Positions 24,016 through 32,798 of a stretch of 42,277 bases of DNA are shown here, piece by piece. The notes beneath the pieces were generated by a model. The model did not search any database. It had not been told where the DNA came from and saw only the letters and a program-made list of their open reading frames with translations. Position 1 is the first letter of the stretch. Each line of letters starts with the position of its first letter. Location: the NCBI GenBank assembly GCA_001778285.1, contig MFGL01000020.1:36881-79157 (forward strand). Reading direction: 5' to 3'. The position numbers and the translations under genes are program-made. Source of the stretch: Candidatus Falkowbacteria bacterium RIFOXYC2_FULL_47_12 (GTDB lineage: Bacteria; Patescibacteriota; Patescibacteriia; Patescibacteriales; XYC2-FULL-47-12).

Positions 24016-24891
24016 ATGATCATATTTGTTGTTCTTTTCTGTCTTTACCATTATGGCGTAGTCTCTGTCGCCATAAAAAAAATCGGCGCTAAGGCAGGTT
24101 CCCGGACGAGAAAGCTCGTCTGGCAGTACTTTTTCGCCGCCGCCTTAGCTTTTATTATGGCGATTGTTAGCGGACAGCTAGAGTTGAGCTGGTCGGTTGC
24201 AATCGTCGCAGCCATTGGCGCTGCCAACGCTTTTGGCTGCTACTGCCAATGGCGGGCTTATGACATTTCGTTGGCCCGCGCCGCAGTCATGTCAAATTTA
24301 GATGACTTGATCGCGGTGTCCCTTGGCTACGCCCTGCTGGGAGAGCTGGGCGTACTGACTCCGACACTTCTCGGCGGGATCGTCGTGTCTATTATTAGCA
24401 CGGCGATCTTTGCGCGAAGTAGATACATTCGCGCCGCCGCAGAACAATCTCCCGGCCGGCTCATCGGCTGGGTTTTGGGCTACAGCCTGATTTGGGGCGT
24501 AGCCATATTCTCCATGCGCTTGTTTTCTTTGCAGGGAATGAGCGTGCCGACCTTTGTCGCCGCTTGGTACGGCGGAGCCTGGGTGGGAGCCCTGCTGATC
24601 TTTATGGCTATGGGGCCAGGAGAAGCGGGTCTATCCCTCACCAGCGTACAAAAAGGAAAAATATTGTTGTTAGCCGTCCTAATTTGGACGGCGCAAATGT
24701 ATGCTAATTGGCTGCGAGGACAGCTACCCCTGACAGTCCTTCAGCCAATTTTATTGGTGGCGGAGATGAGCCTCTGCGCCCTGGTTGGCATGATATTTTT
24801 TGAAGAGACAAAAAAAATGTCTCTTCAAGAAATCATTACTATTATAGTTGCTCTTATGGGAGTAACTATAATAGCAGCTATCAGCCTATAA
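24016..24891 (+). CDS. EamA/DMT-family transporter
   Basis: 291 residues, the only gene on the plus strand. About ten hydrophobic helices in two halves, as in EamA (drug/metabolite transporter) proteins: first half with AAIGAANAFGCYCQWRAYDI and MSNLDDLIAVSLGYALLGE, second half with LGYSLIWGVAIFSMRLFSLQ, QPILLVAEMSLCALVGMIFF and a closing VALMGVTIIAAISL. Such proteins export amino acids, nucleotide-related metabolites or lipid-linked sugars. Strong promoter and ribosome-binding site, and a terminator right after the stop, make it a single-gene unit. Its divergent pairing with the DUF218-like gene across a shared palindrome suggests joint control. Confidence 0.82.
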   Translation: MIIFVVLFCLYHYGVVSVAIKKIGAKAGSRTRKLVWQYFFAAALAFIMAIVSGQLELSWSVAIVAAIGAANAFGCYCQWRAYDISLARAAVMSNLDDLIAVSLGYALLGELGVLTPTLLGGIVVSIISTAIFARSRYIRAAAEQSPGRLIGWVLGYSLIWGVAIFSMRLFSLQGMSVPTFVAAWYGGAWVGALLIFMAMGPGEAGLSLTSVQKGKILLLAVLIWTAQMYANWLRGQLPLTVLQPILLVAEMSLCALVGMIFFEETKKMSLQEIITIIVALMGVTIIAAISL

Positions 24892-24936
24892 CCCCCGTGA
24901 TTGCATAGTTATGTCAATTACTGGGGTTTTATTTTT
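24890..24936 (+). terminator. Rho-independent terminator of the transporter gene
   Basis: Stem AACCCC-c-GTGATTG pairs with CAATTAC-t-GGGGTT (one mismatch, one G-U), loop of 11 bases, followed by TTTTATTTTTT. It begins at the stop codon and overlaps the 3-prime end of the convergent GT-B gene, for which it lacks a T run. Confidence 0.75.
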
Positions 24937-26158
24937 TCTCTAAATACTCCCTTATAATGTCGGCGACTCTCTTAGCATTCTTTCCATCCACCGGATACTC
25001 CTGCTCCATTTTTTCCCGCAGTGAATGATTCAATGGACTGTTTGTATTAAGAAGCTGGGGTAGCACTGCAACCAATTCGTCCATGTGGTTAATGCCAACA
25101 CTAGCTCCGATTCTCACCGGCACAAGCGGCGGGTCATATCCTGCGTTGATGGAAAAATCGCGGTCCGTAATGTGCGCGGTTGGCTTGCGACGGTAAATCC
25201 CGTTTAAACCCTCCGTAGACCATGATGTTAGTACCACGTCAGAAGCGGCGCCAATTTCATCACTGGTAAAATCTTGCATATTGATGATTTTAACGCCTGC
25301 GTCAATAAACATCCGTTCGTACGTTTCATAACGGATATTGTCACGGGGATGGGGCCGAAAAACAAAATAAAAATCGCCGCCTGCTTTTTGCAATGCTTCA
25401 GCCATTTTTTTTATTTTTGCAGGCTCATCCAGAGCCGCCATAAAAGAAATTATTTTATCTTCCGGCTGCAAATGTAATCTCTGCTTAACTTCCCGGGATA
25501 TTTTTTGCGTATCTTCATGAGCGAATCTATCAAAGGCCGGCTGGCCGGTGACTACAATTCTGTCCTCAAGCTCCGGAAATTTGTTCGTAATAAGCTCCTT
25601 GGCGCCCTTGTCTATAACGCATATTTTTTCCGGTAGCGGCAAATCCCTCTCTTTGAGAGCCGATAAATACTCTATAGAGTTGGCGTAATAATCTTCAACC
25701 AAAATTTTTAGAACCCCCGGGAATGTAGCGGCCGCGTACGTATCAATACCCATCTCACTGGACCTATCCATTAAAATAACGTCGGGGATTCCAGTAACGT
25801 TACTGGCTTTCAAAACCATGTCTGGGGGAGTAATATCTTCAGTTAAAAAATTTTTTTGGATGATCTCTTGAGCGCGCCCGTCGGTTACGACATAAATTTC
25901 TATTTCCTCATCGTCGATCAATTCTTTCAATACCGGCTCTAACGCGCTGCCGCTGCCGGGATCGCGCGTCGCCACTAAAAGTTTTTTTTCGTTTCCGGTT
26001 ACCGCTCCTTCCCGCTGAAGGCGAAAAATTTTCGTTTCAAATAATTCCGGCCTTCCTTCATTATAAGGTATTTTTGCCATTCTCTTTTGATAACCAGCAG
26101 CTTCTTCTGCTAATCGTTTTTGCGCTTCCGGAGAAAACGCTTCAAATTTTTTGGTCAT
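24929..26158 (-). CDS. GT-B-fold protein of unknown substrate
   Basis: 409 residues. Two Rossmann-like halves; the second has IVVTGQPAFDRFA at the junction, FYFVFRPHPRDN, and SDEIGAASDVVLTSWSTEGLNGIYRRKPTAHI, a donor-side layout shared by CDP-glycerol glycerophosphotransferases, capsule glycosyltransferases and UDP-GlcNAc 2-epimerase relatives. The first 60 residues are charged and helical and do not match a known domain. It ends block A. A role in transferring a sugar or a glycerol phosphate is likely, but I cannot choose between them. It starts four bases after the glycosyltransferase upstream. Confidence 0.6.
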   Translation of the reverse strand: MTKKFEAFSPEAQKRLAEEAAGYQKRMAKIPYNEGRPELFETKIFRLQREGAVTGNEKKLLVATRDPGSGSALEPVLKELIDDEEIEIYVVTDGRAQEIIQKNFLTEDITPPDMVLKASNVTGIPDVILMDRSSEMGIDTYAAATFPGVLKILVEDYYANSIEYLSALKERDLPLPEKICVIDKGAKELITNKFPELEDRIVVTGQPAFDRFAHEDTQKISREVKQRLHLQPEDKIISFMAALDEPAKIKKMAEALQKAGGDFYFVFRPHPRDNIRYETYERMFIDAGVKIINMQDFTSDEIGAASDVVLTSWSTEGLNGIYRRKPTAHITDRDFSINAGYDPPLVPVRIGASVGINHMDELVAVLPQLLNTNSPLNHSLREKMEQEYPVDGKNAKRVADIIREYLEKK

Positions 26159-26162
26159 ACAT

Positions 26163-27362
26163 TTATAATATATTATTTAACCCGTGTTGTATAATTTCAT
26201 TTAATTTATTTTGAGAGAACAACTCTCGGCTTTGGCGCATCGCCCTACGCGACAACTTTTTTTTTAATTCCCCGTCTTGCAATCGTAGAATTTGCTCCAC
26301 AAATTCCCCTTTGGTTTTGGCTAACAGCAAATGCTCCTCGTCTTGAAAGGAATAGCCGACCAATCCGCGCGGCGAAGTTACGGTCGGAATTCCCAAACAC
26401 AATGGCTCAAAAATTTTCTGCTGCATACCGGCACCCATTAAAGAAGGGACTAAAGCGATGTCTATTTTATTTAAAAATTCTGCCAAATTTTCAATAAAAC
26501 CCTCTACTTTTATATTACCCACGCAAAGCCGCGCCAAATCAGAGGGCAATTTTTTGCCGACAAGGTGAAAAATAAATTTGCCTGGCGCTTTTCTGGTTAC
26601 CGCCGGCGCTATTTTTTTAATGATAAATTCAGCCGCCTTCCGGCTATGGTGCACGTTGTATGAGGCGCCCATAAAAAATAAATGTAAAACTTTTTTATCA
26701 ACAATTTCCCGTTTATCCGCAAGCAAAAGCGGCAAACTACGCAAAGGCAAGGTGGCGATATTTTTTGCGCCCAGTTTTCGGTAAAGTTGCTCTTCTTTTG
26801 GGGTAATGGCAAAAAGATAATCGCTCTGCCCGATAACTTTCAACTCCGACAAAAACTTGGGCAGAAATTTCAGAATATTTAAAAAGCTGATACCGTCTTC
26901 CTGCAAAAAATGCGTTGGCTCAAAGTTGATGGAACGGGTGACGATAGGAATTTTTTTCTTTTGAAAAATTTTATACAGGGGCCAAAGATACGTATAATCA
27001 AACCAGGCAATATCCGGCTGAAACTCCTCTACTAGCCTGGCAACGGCTGATTGCATCGCGGGCAAACCATATTCATAAGCCGCGCCGTCCCAATATTTCG
27101 GCTGCATTATTCTTTTTATTTTTGCCCGCCAATTTTTATTTTTAATAAATTCATAATCTACCAAATCAACGGCGATGCCGCTATCTTTACTCCACTGGTT
27201 AATTTCGTTTTTATCCTGCCAATTGAACGCTCGCGCCACTATCCGCACTTCCCAGCCCAGCCGCTGCAACTGTAAAATTCCGGCCAGCCGCTCCTGTTCG
27301 CAGGCGCCGGTGGTGGGGATGGGAAATTTGGGGGTAATAACTAAAATTTTTTTCATAATCAT
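26163..27362 (-). CDS. Glycosyltransferase family 4 (GT-B)
   Basis: 399 residues. KKILVITPKFPIPTTGACEQ at the start, a first Rossmann half to about residue 205, then LHLFFMGASYNVHHSRKAAE, FHLVGKK, VEGFIENLAEFLNKIDIALVPS, and GAGMQQKIFEPLCLGIPTVT, which matches the donor-binding G-x-G-x-x-x-K-x-x-E-x-x-x-x-G-x-P region of this group. It adds a sugar to the lipid-linked glycan. The first ATG overlaps the AsnB stop (ATGA); a second ATG two codons on is also possible. Confidence 0.82.
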   Translation of the reverse strand: MIMKKILVITPKFPIPTTGACEQERLAGILQLQRLGWEVRIVARAFNWQDKNEINQWSKDSGIAVDLVDYEFIKNKNWRAKIKRIMQPKYWDGAAYEYGLPAMQSAVARLVEEFQPDIAWFDYTYLWPLYKIFQKKKIPIVTRSINFEPTHFLQEDGISFLNILKFLPKFLSELKVIGQSDYLFAITPKEEQLYRKLGAKNIATLPLRSLPLLLADKREIVDKKVLHLFFMGASYNVHHSRKAAEFIIKKIAPAVTRKAPGKFIFHLVGKKLPSDLARLCVGNIKVEGFIENLAEFLNKIDIALVPSLMGAGMQQKIFEPLCLGIPTVTSPRGLVGYSFQDEEHLLLAKTKGEFVEQILRLQDGELKKKLSRRAMRQSRELFSQNKLNEIIQHGLNNIL

Positions 27363-29242
27363 TTATTCATAAATTGCCGATACCACAACTGAAACGTCAT
27401 CGCTGACCAAAGCGTATTTAACGCGTACTGTTTTTTACTAATATGGTCATCCAACATTTTTTGCAACGCCGCAAAATTAAACATATCTTTCGTGCCAGCG
27501 CAAAAAGCAGGTGACAGCGCTTCTCGCATTAGCGGCTGCAGGGGCCCGCGCAGCCATTTCGCGGCCGGTGAAAACCAGCCCCACTTGGGTTGGCTTAAAA
27601 CAAAATACGGCAAGTATTCCCGCATTGCTTCGCGTAAAATTATTTTTCCTTCATAGTGTTTGCCGATACTGCCAAACATCGCTCCCTTGCGGCCAATTTT
27701 GTACCGCACGGGAATGCGGTCCGCCAACTCAACTAATCTATGGTCCAAAAATGGCACGCGTTGTTCCAAACCAGCCGCCATGGACATCTTATCTGAACGC
27801 GCGAGCGATTCATCCGGCAACCAGCTCATAATATCCGTGCGCATAAACTGCCGCGTAAAATCCGCCTCGTCCACCTCTGAAAAATACTGTTTTGATAAAA
27901 ATTCCGGCAATACTTCCGGCCGGCTGACTTCATCAGAAAGAAATGACGAAATTATCCTTTCCTTTTGGCTAAAAAAACTCAAATAACGGGCAACGCCCGG
28001 CGCGGTGTTTATTTTTTCGTACCAGCCGCTTTTGCCCGCCGCGGAGAAAAACAACTTTGCGGCCGCGCTTTTACGCAGCACGCGCGGCAACCGGTTAAAC
28101 CTGTCAATCAACGCGCTATAATAGTAACGTTCATAGCCGCCGAAGAGTTCATCCCCGCCGTCGCCGCCCAAAACAACTTTGGCTATTTTGGTTGTCTGCC
28201 GCGCTAGCAGCATATTTACGGCCTGAACATGGTTGGAAATCGGCTCATCCATATGGTAAATTGCGGCCGGAAGGTTAGCCAAAACATCTTGGGCGGATAA
28301 AATATATTCATGATGGCTGGTATTAAAATGCGCGGCAGTCCGGCGGGCGATTAAAAAATCATTATTATATTTCGCCGCTTCCTCGGTATCCTCAAAACCG
28401 ACGGAAAAAGTGTTAACTTTGTCCGAAAGCCGGCTCATGATGCCGGTGATAATAGTTGAATCAATGCCGCCGCTTAAAAATACGCCCACTGGACGGTCTG
28501 ACATAAGTTGTTTTTTTACCGAATCGTGCAACAGCCGGGAAATCTCTTCTTTAATCTGCTCTTTGTCCGATAATAGCGAGGAATCATTAAACTGCCAATA
28601 TTTAGTAATTTTTATATCACCCGTTTTATTAACCACAGCGTAGCTTGCCGGAGGCAATTTATAAATATTTTGCCAGATAGTCAAAGGCGAGGGCACGTAA
28701 AGCAGGCGAAAATAAATATTTAACGCTTCATAATCAAGCGGCGCGTCAATTTTGTGCTCTAAAATAGCTTTGGCTTCTGACGAAAAGATAACTTTTTTAT
28801 CTTTATGATAATAATACAACGGCTTAATGCCTACCCTGTCCCGAGCAAAAAATAATTCTTCCGTTTCAGTATTCAAAATCGCCAGTGCGAACATACCGTT
28901 GAATTTTTGCAAACACGCGCTGCCCCACTCCTGATAGGCATATAAAATAACTTCGGTATCTGTTTTTGATTTGAATTTATACCCCAAAGCCTCAAGCTCT
29001 TTTTTAATTTCCAAAAAATTATATATTTCGCCGTTAAAGATAATGGCGAATTTTTTGTCCGCGCTTAGCATCGGCTGATGCCCGGTGCTGCTTAAATCAA
29101 TAATTGAAAGCCGGTTGTGCCCGAGCGACCAACGGGAAGACAAAAAAACGCCCGAGTCATCCGGGCCGCGGTGCTTTGTTATTTCGTTCATTCGTTTGAT
29201 TAATCCTTCGTCCTGAAAATTAAAGCCGTTGATGCTGCACAT
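27359..29242 (-). CDS. asnB: Glutamine-hydrolysing asparagine synthase-family amidotransferase
   Basis: 627 residues. MCSINGF gives the N-terminal nucleophile Cys2 after Met removal, with KHRGPDDSG and HNRLSIIDLS completing the glutaminase domain. The ATP-pyrophosphatase loop is FLSGGIDSTII, followed by LGGDGGDELFGGYERYYYS. All catalytic marks are present, so both ammonia release and acyl-adenylate formation should work. In O-antigen clusters AsnB homologues such as WbpS amidate uronic acids on sugars; the UDP-sugar 6-dehydrogenase at the other end of block A could supply the uronic acid. True asparagine synthesis is possible but less expected in this place. Confidence 0.88.
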   Translation of the reverse strand: MCSINGFNFQDEGLIKRMNEITKHRGPDDSGVFLSSRWSLGHNRLSIIDLSSTGHQPMLSADKKFAIIFNGEIYNFLEIKKELEALGYKFKSKTDTEVILYAYQEWGSACLQKFNGMFALAILNTETEELFFARDRVGIKPLYYYHKDKKVIFSSEAKAILEHKIDAPLDYEALNIYFRLLYVPSPLTIWQNIYKLPPASYAVVNKTGDIKITKYWQFNDSSLLSDKEQIKEEISRLLHDSVKKQLMSDRPVGVFLSGGIDSTIITGIMSRLSDKVNTFSVGFEDTEEAAKYNNDFLIARRTAAHFNTSHHEYILSAQDVLANLPAAIYHMDEPISNHVQAVNMLLARQTTKIAKVVLGGDGGDELFGGYERYYYSALIDRFNRLPRVLRKSAAAKLFFSAAGKSGWYEKINTAPGVARYLSFFSQKERIISSFLSDEVSRPEVLPEFLSKQYFSEVDEADFTRQFMRTDIMSWLPDESLARSDKMSMAAGLEQRVPFLDHRLVELADRIPVRYKIGRKGAMFGSIGKHYEGKIILREAMREYLPYFVLSQPKWGWFSPAAKWLRGPLQPLMREALSPAFCAGTKDMFNFAALQKMLDDHISKKQYALNTLWSAMTFQLWYRQFMNK

Positions 29243-29255
29243 AATTATTTCTCTG

Positions 29256-29996
29256 CTATTTCTTTTTCGCCACGCACATGATTGATAGGCCGTAGGGAAA
29301 CTGTATGTATGGTATCAGCGCAGCCTCCAAAGAGAGACATTTCTCAAACATATCGTTCACCAACCAATGAGAATGGAATGTTTTGCTGATGATATTTTTC
29401 GATACATATATATGCTCCGACAATCTCTTCGCTACCGCCAGAGGGAATAGAAAAAAATTAAGGTAGGAAACTTTTAATGGCTTAAAACCAGCCGCGCCCA
29501 CGGCGCTGACCAATTCTTTTTTATAGTAGCGTTTCTTTGTCCAAACCAGTTTATCTTGATGGCCGCGCAACCAATTATAGGCTGGCTCTCTAATAACCAA
29601 AAGCCCTCCTTGTTTTAATACTCTTTGAAACTCCCTCAGTGTTTGCCAATCATTACCCGCCCGCTGATGGTATAACACGTCCAAACAAAACACCATGTCA
29701 AAGGTGTTGTCGGCAAACGGCAACTTGGCTATTGACCCTACGAACAGTTGCCGAGCGATTCCCTTTCGTTGCGCATAATCTATGGCCTGATTTGACTTGT
29801 CTATGCCATAAATCGCGCCGTACGAAGACAGGAGCTCAAACATACCGCCCGTACCGCAGCCGGCGTCCAAAATCACATTATCCTGCCGCTGAGGCGCATA
29901 GCTCGCCAATACCGCGGCGATAATTTTTCGCATTCCGACATGCCACCAGAAAGTACTCTCTCGCTCATTCATGATGGTATAAATTTCAGTCTCCAT
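29256..29996 (-). CDS. Class I SAM-dependent methyltransferase
   Basis: 246 residues. Begins METEIYTIMNERESTFWWHVG, a common lead-in for glycan-locus methyltransferases. Motif I is VILDAGCGTGGMFELL, the acidic strand end AIYGIDKSNQAIDYAQ, and the later motifs MVFCLDVLYHQ and VLKQGGLLVIREPA. C-terminal hydrophobic patches (LNFFLFPLAVAKRL) may bind the membrane. Lies one base after the GT-C-like gene and 13 bases before asnB. Likely methylates a sugar of the lipid-linked glycan. Confidence 0.75.
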   Translation of the reverse strand: METEIYTIMNERESTFWWHVGMRKIIAAVLASYAPQRQDNVILDAGCGTGGMFELLSSYGAIYGIDKSNQAIDYAQRKGIARQLFVGSIAKLPFADNTFDMVFCLDVLYHQRAGNDWQTLREFQRVLKQGGLLVIREPAYNWLRGHQDKLVWTKKRYYKKELVSAVGAAGFKPLKVSYLNFFLFPLAVAKRLSEHIYVSKNIISKTFHSHWLVNDMFEKCLSLEAALIPYIQFPYGLSIMCVAKKK

Positions 29997-29997
29997 C

Positions 29998-31734
29998 TTA
30001 TCTATTTTTAAATTTATATATAGCTATTTGATTTTGTCGGTACACTTCTTCAAGTTCATCGTAGTTATCCAAATTCCACTCAGGGGAAACATCTCTGTCC
30101 CAAATAATATAATCCAGTCGGTAACGCCGCAATAAGCTGATGTTCCATCCTTCGCTTTTTAATTCTGACAAAACTGCCTGCACTTTAACCAATTCCCGCT
30201 CCAACGTATACTGTTTGTCAGAAGTGATATGGAAGAAATCAGGCACGCGTTGTACGTTTCGTTCAATCATCGCTGGCTGAGTCCACAACATTCGCGCCAC
30301 CTCGTTCATACCAAAATTATTAGCGACAAACTCGTCAATATCAAAAAAATGGGAAAGAAGCGTTCTTTCAACTGCCTCGGTGTCGCTTAAAAGTAAATAA
30401 TACATGCTCTCGCTGTAATAAACATTGGCATGAGTATATACCGGTACGAGACGCAGTAAAGCGGGGTGGGAAAAAATAACGTCATCAACTGCCGTATTGG
30501 CGTTTATCCAGTCAAAAACATACATATAGTGCTGTTGTCTTTCCTCAACTGCGGGCTGTGCCAGACCGCGTTGATAGGGAGGAAAGTTGAAACTTTGCAA
30601 GCGCCAAGCCGGCACGACCAGCATCACTGCTATCAAAACTACTAAAGCCATATCAAGTCTAGTGCGTTTTCCATCAGTCTTTTTGAGTATGGTAAAAAAC
30701 CAGTAGTGTGCAACAAATATGTATAAAAACACCGGCATAAACGACCAGTGGGTGGCGTTCTCAATAGTTACTCCCGTTATCACCTGGTGGTTGGGATAGA
30801 TGACATTGGACGTCAACAATGCGAGCAAGACGTATATACGGTTATCGTTGCTGAGTTTATAGCGGCGCGTCAAAAATACAAAAACTCCAAGCCAAGATAG
30901 CGCAACGCCGAGTCGCGGAAATGTCTCTGGCCAGTGCGTGGCGAACACCCCCATGCGCACAGCCATCGCGTCATAGAACGGCGTATCAACACCGGCTATA
31001 ATGCGTAACAAATACGGCGCAGCAATGACCAGCGCGATAACGATGAGGGTTGCGTGATATTTGCACTGTGTGTAGTCTTTACGCCACAACAGAGACAAAG
31101 TATACAGACCCAACACCACTACCAAAAACGACCAATGAAAAAAATAAGTCAAAAATAATAACCCCAACACAATGCCTCCGAGTATGGCATGCAGCCACTG
31201 GCGCTCCGTTTTAAACACGAGCTGAAACCAGCACCACAAAAAAAATAAAAATAGCGGAAACGACACACCAGGATGAATCGGCTTGGTCATGCCGCCAGTG
31301 ACGACGGTAAAAAACGCTAACGAAAGCACGAACGCGCTGGCGCGATTTTGATATAGGGACATGAGCAATACATACAGCAACGCAGCCATGAAAGCGGGCA
31401 AAATGAACGTCAGCGCAATTTGTAGCGTCGGAATAGCAACCCGCAACATCGGCGCCAGCCATGCTAACAATAATTCGCCACCGATGGCTTGGGGATACGT
31501 GTCCAGTTTGTGTTCAAACAAATACGGATTGTTCATATCCGGATGTCCGTCTCTAACCTCGTGCGCCCGCGCCAAATAAAAATTAGCGTCAGAATTAAAC
31601 TGTGGCCAGATTCCCTGGAAATTAGCCCCCATTCGCTGTAATGACAAAATAACAGGCAAAACGCTGAATAAACCAACCAGAAACGCTAAGAGTACAGCCG
31701 GCCAATATTTTTGTAATAGTGTCATTGATTTCAT
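29998..31734 (-). CDS. Large GT-C-like membrane protein (STT3/oligosaccharyltransferase-like architecture)
   Basis: 578 residues, about ten to twelve membrane helices to residue 370, then a roughly 200-residue C-terminal domain. The first extracytoplasmic loop, FNSDANFYLARAHEVRDG followed by TYPQAIGGELLLAWLAP, resembles the acidic first loop of STT3/PglB/AglB enzymes (D-x-x-Y-Y-x-x-x-A-R, then YP-x-G). After the last helix, MYVFDWINANTAVDDVIFSH sits where STT3 proteins have their W-W-D-x-x-x block, but that motif itself is absent. GT-C enzymes use polyprenyl-phosphate sugars outside the membrane. It may add a sugar to, or transfer, the glycan. Identity as an oligosaccharyltransferase is not established. 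Confidence 0.6.
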   Translation of the reverse strand: MKSMTLLQKYWPAVLLAFLVGLFSVLPVILSLQRMGANFQGIWPQFNSDANFYLARAHEVRDGHPDMNNPYLFEHKLDTYPQAIGGELLLAWLAPMLRVAIPTLQIALTFILPAFMAALLYVLLMSLYQNRASAFVLSLAFFTVVTGGMTKPIHPGVSFPLFLFFLWCWFQLVFKTERQWLHAILGGIVLGLLFLTYFFHWSFLVVVLGLYTLSLLWRKDYTQCKYHATLIVIALVIAAPYLLRIIAGVDTPFYDAMAVRMGVFATHWPETFPRLGVALSWLGVFVFLTRRYKLSNDNRIYVLLALLTSNVIYPNHQVITGVTIENATHWSFMPVFLYIFVAHYWFFTILKKTDGKRTRLDMALVVLIAVMLVVPAWRLQSFNFPPYQRGLAQPAVEERQQHYMYVFDWINANTAVDDVIFSHPALLRLVPVYTHANVYYSESMYYLLLSDTEAVERTLLSHFFDIDEFVANNFGMNEVARMLWTQPAMIERNVQRVPDFFHITSDKQYTLERELVKVQAVLSELKSEGWNISLLRRYRLDYIIWDRDVSPEWNLDNYDELEEVYRQNQIAIYKFKNR

Positions 31735-31736
31735 GT

Positions 31737-32795
31737 TTATAATACTTTTTTAATACTATCTACAATTCTTTTTGACGTTTTGCCATCCCAGTAGGGAATT
31801 GCTGTTTTCTTTTTGGTCAAATCCTTGGCGCGATACGCTTGCAGAATAGACACCTTGGTCACCCCGCCGATGGTGTTCGTGCCATGCGTAACGGTAACCG
31901 GCCGTTCGGTTTCGGTGCGAAGAGTAATGCAAGGAGTGCCAAGGTAGCTGGTTTCTTCTTGGATGCCGCCCGAGTCGGTCAAGACCAGCCGCGCATTTTT
32001 TTGGTAATAGAGAGATTCCTGATAGCCTAAAGGTTCTAAAAGGTGCACAGACGTACGCAATCGCTCAAGCAAACCGTATGCCTGCGCCATTTTTTTGGTG
32101 CGCGGATGCAGTGGAAGGTAAATAATAGCATCACGGGCAATCTCCGCCAGCGCTTGCACGATTTCACTTAAAATCGCCGGACTGTCAACATTTTCAGCGC
32201 GATGCAATGTGCAAAAATAAAATATCTCATTAGTTTTTTTAACCTGTGGCAAAAACATTTCCAACGTATCAATCATGATATTTCCCACTGGGTGCACATT
32301 TTCAGTAACGCCTTCTTTACGCAAATTTGCTATTGCTTCGTCAGATGATGTAAACAACATACTGGAAAGCCTGTCGGTTATGACACGATTTATTTCTTCG
32401 GGCATTTGATTATTATACGCGCGTAGACCGGCTTCTACATGGACGAGCGGAATGTTCATTTTATACGCTGTCAGAGCACCGGCCAGCGTGGAATTTACAT
32501 CACCCACGACCACGACCAAAGAAAAATGTTCCCGCAAAAAAATCTCTTCCAAGCCAACCATAATATCAGCAAACTGGCGGATTATGGAATTATGCGAGGG
32601 GTGCAAATTATAATGCGGCTGTAAATGAAACTCTTTGAAGAAACTTCCTGACATATCGGCGTTAAAATGCTGGCCAGTATTTATCAACCGGTACGCTATT
32701 TTTTGCTTTTCCAACTCACGGCACAGGGGCGAAACTTTCATAAAATTCGGCCGCGCGCCGGCAATAATAGCAATTGGTTCATTATCTGGATTCAT
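31737..32795 (-). CDS. wecB: Non-hydrolysing UDP-GlcNAc 2-epimerase family
   Basis: 352 residues, GT-B-like fold. IAIIAGARPNFMKVSPL at the start, VVGDVNSTLAGALTAYKM, PLVHVEAGLRAYNNQMPEEINR, FYFCTLHRAENVDSP and VLTDSGGIQEETSYLGTPCITLR all match the WecB/MnaA family. It interconverts UDP-GlcNAc and UDP-ManNAc; relatives such as WbpI act on UDP-2,3-diacetamido uronic acids, which would fit the sugar-oxidising and aminating genes here. Three bases separate it from the upstream glycosyltransferase and two from the GT-C-like gene. Confidence 0.9.
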   Translation of the reverse strand: MNPDNEPIAIIAGARPNFMKVSPLCRELEKQKIAYRLINTGQHFNADMSGSFFKEFHLQPHYNLHPSHNSIIRQFADIMVGLEEIFLREHFSLVVVVGDVNSTLAGALTAYKMNIPLVHVEAGLRAYNNQMPEEINRVITDRLSSMLFTSSDEAIANLRKEGVTENVHPVGNIMIDTLEMFLPQVKKTNEIFYFCTLHRAENVDSPAILSEIVQALAEIARDAIIYLPLHPRTKKMAQAYGLLERLRTSVHLLEPLGYQESLYYQKNARLVLTDSGGIQEETSYLGTPCITLRTETERPVTVTHGTNTIGGVTKVSILQAYRAKDLTKKKTAIPYWDGKTSKRIVDSIKKVL

Positions 32796-32798
32796 AAT

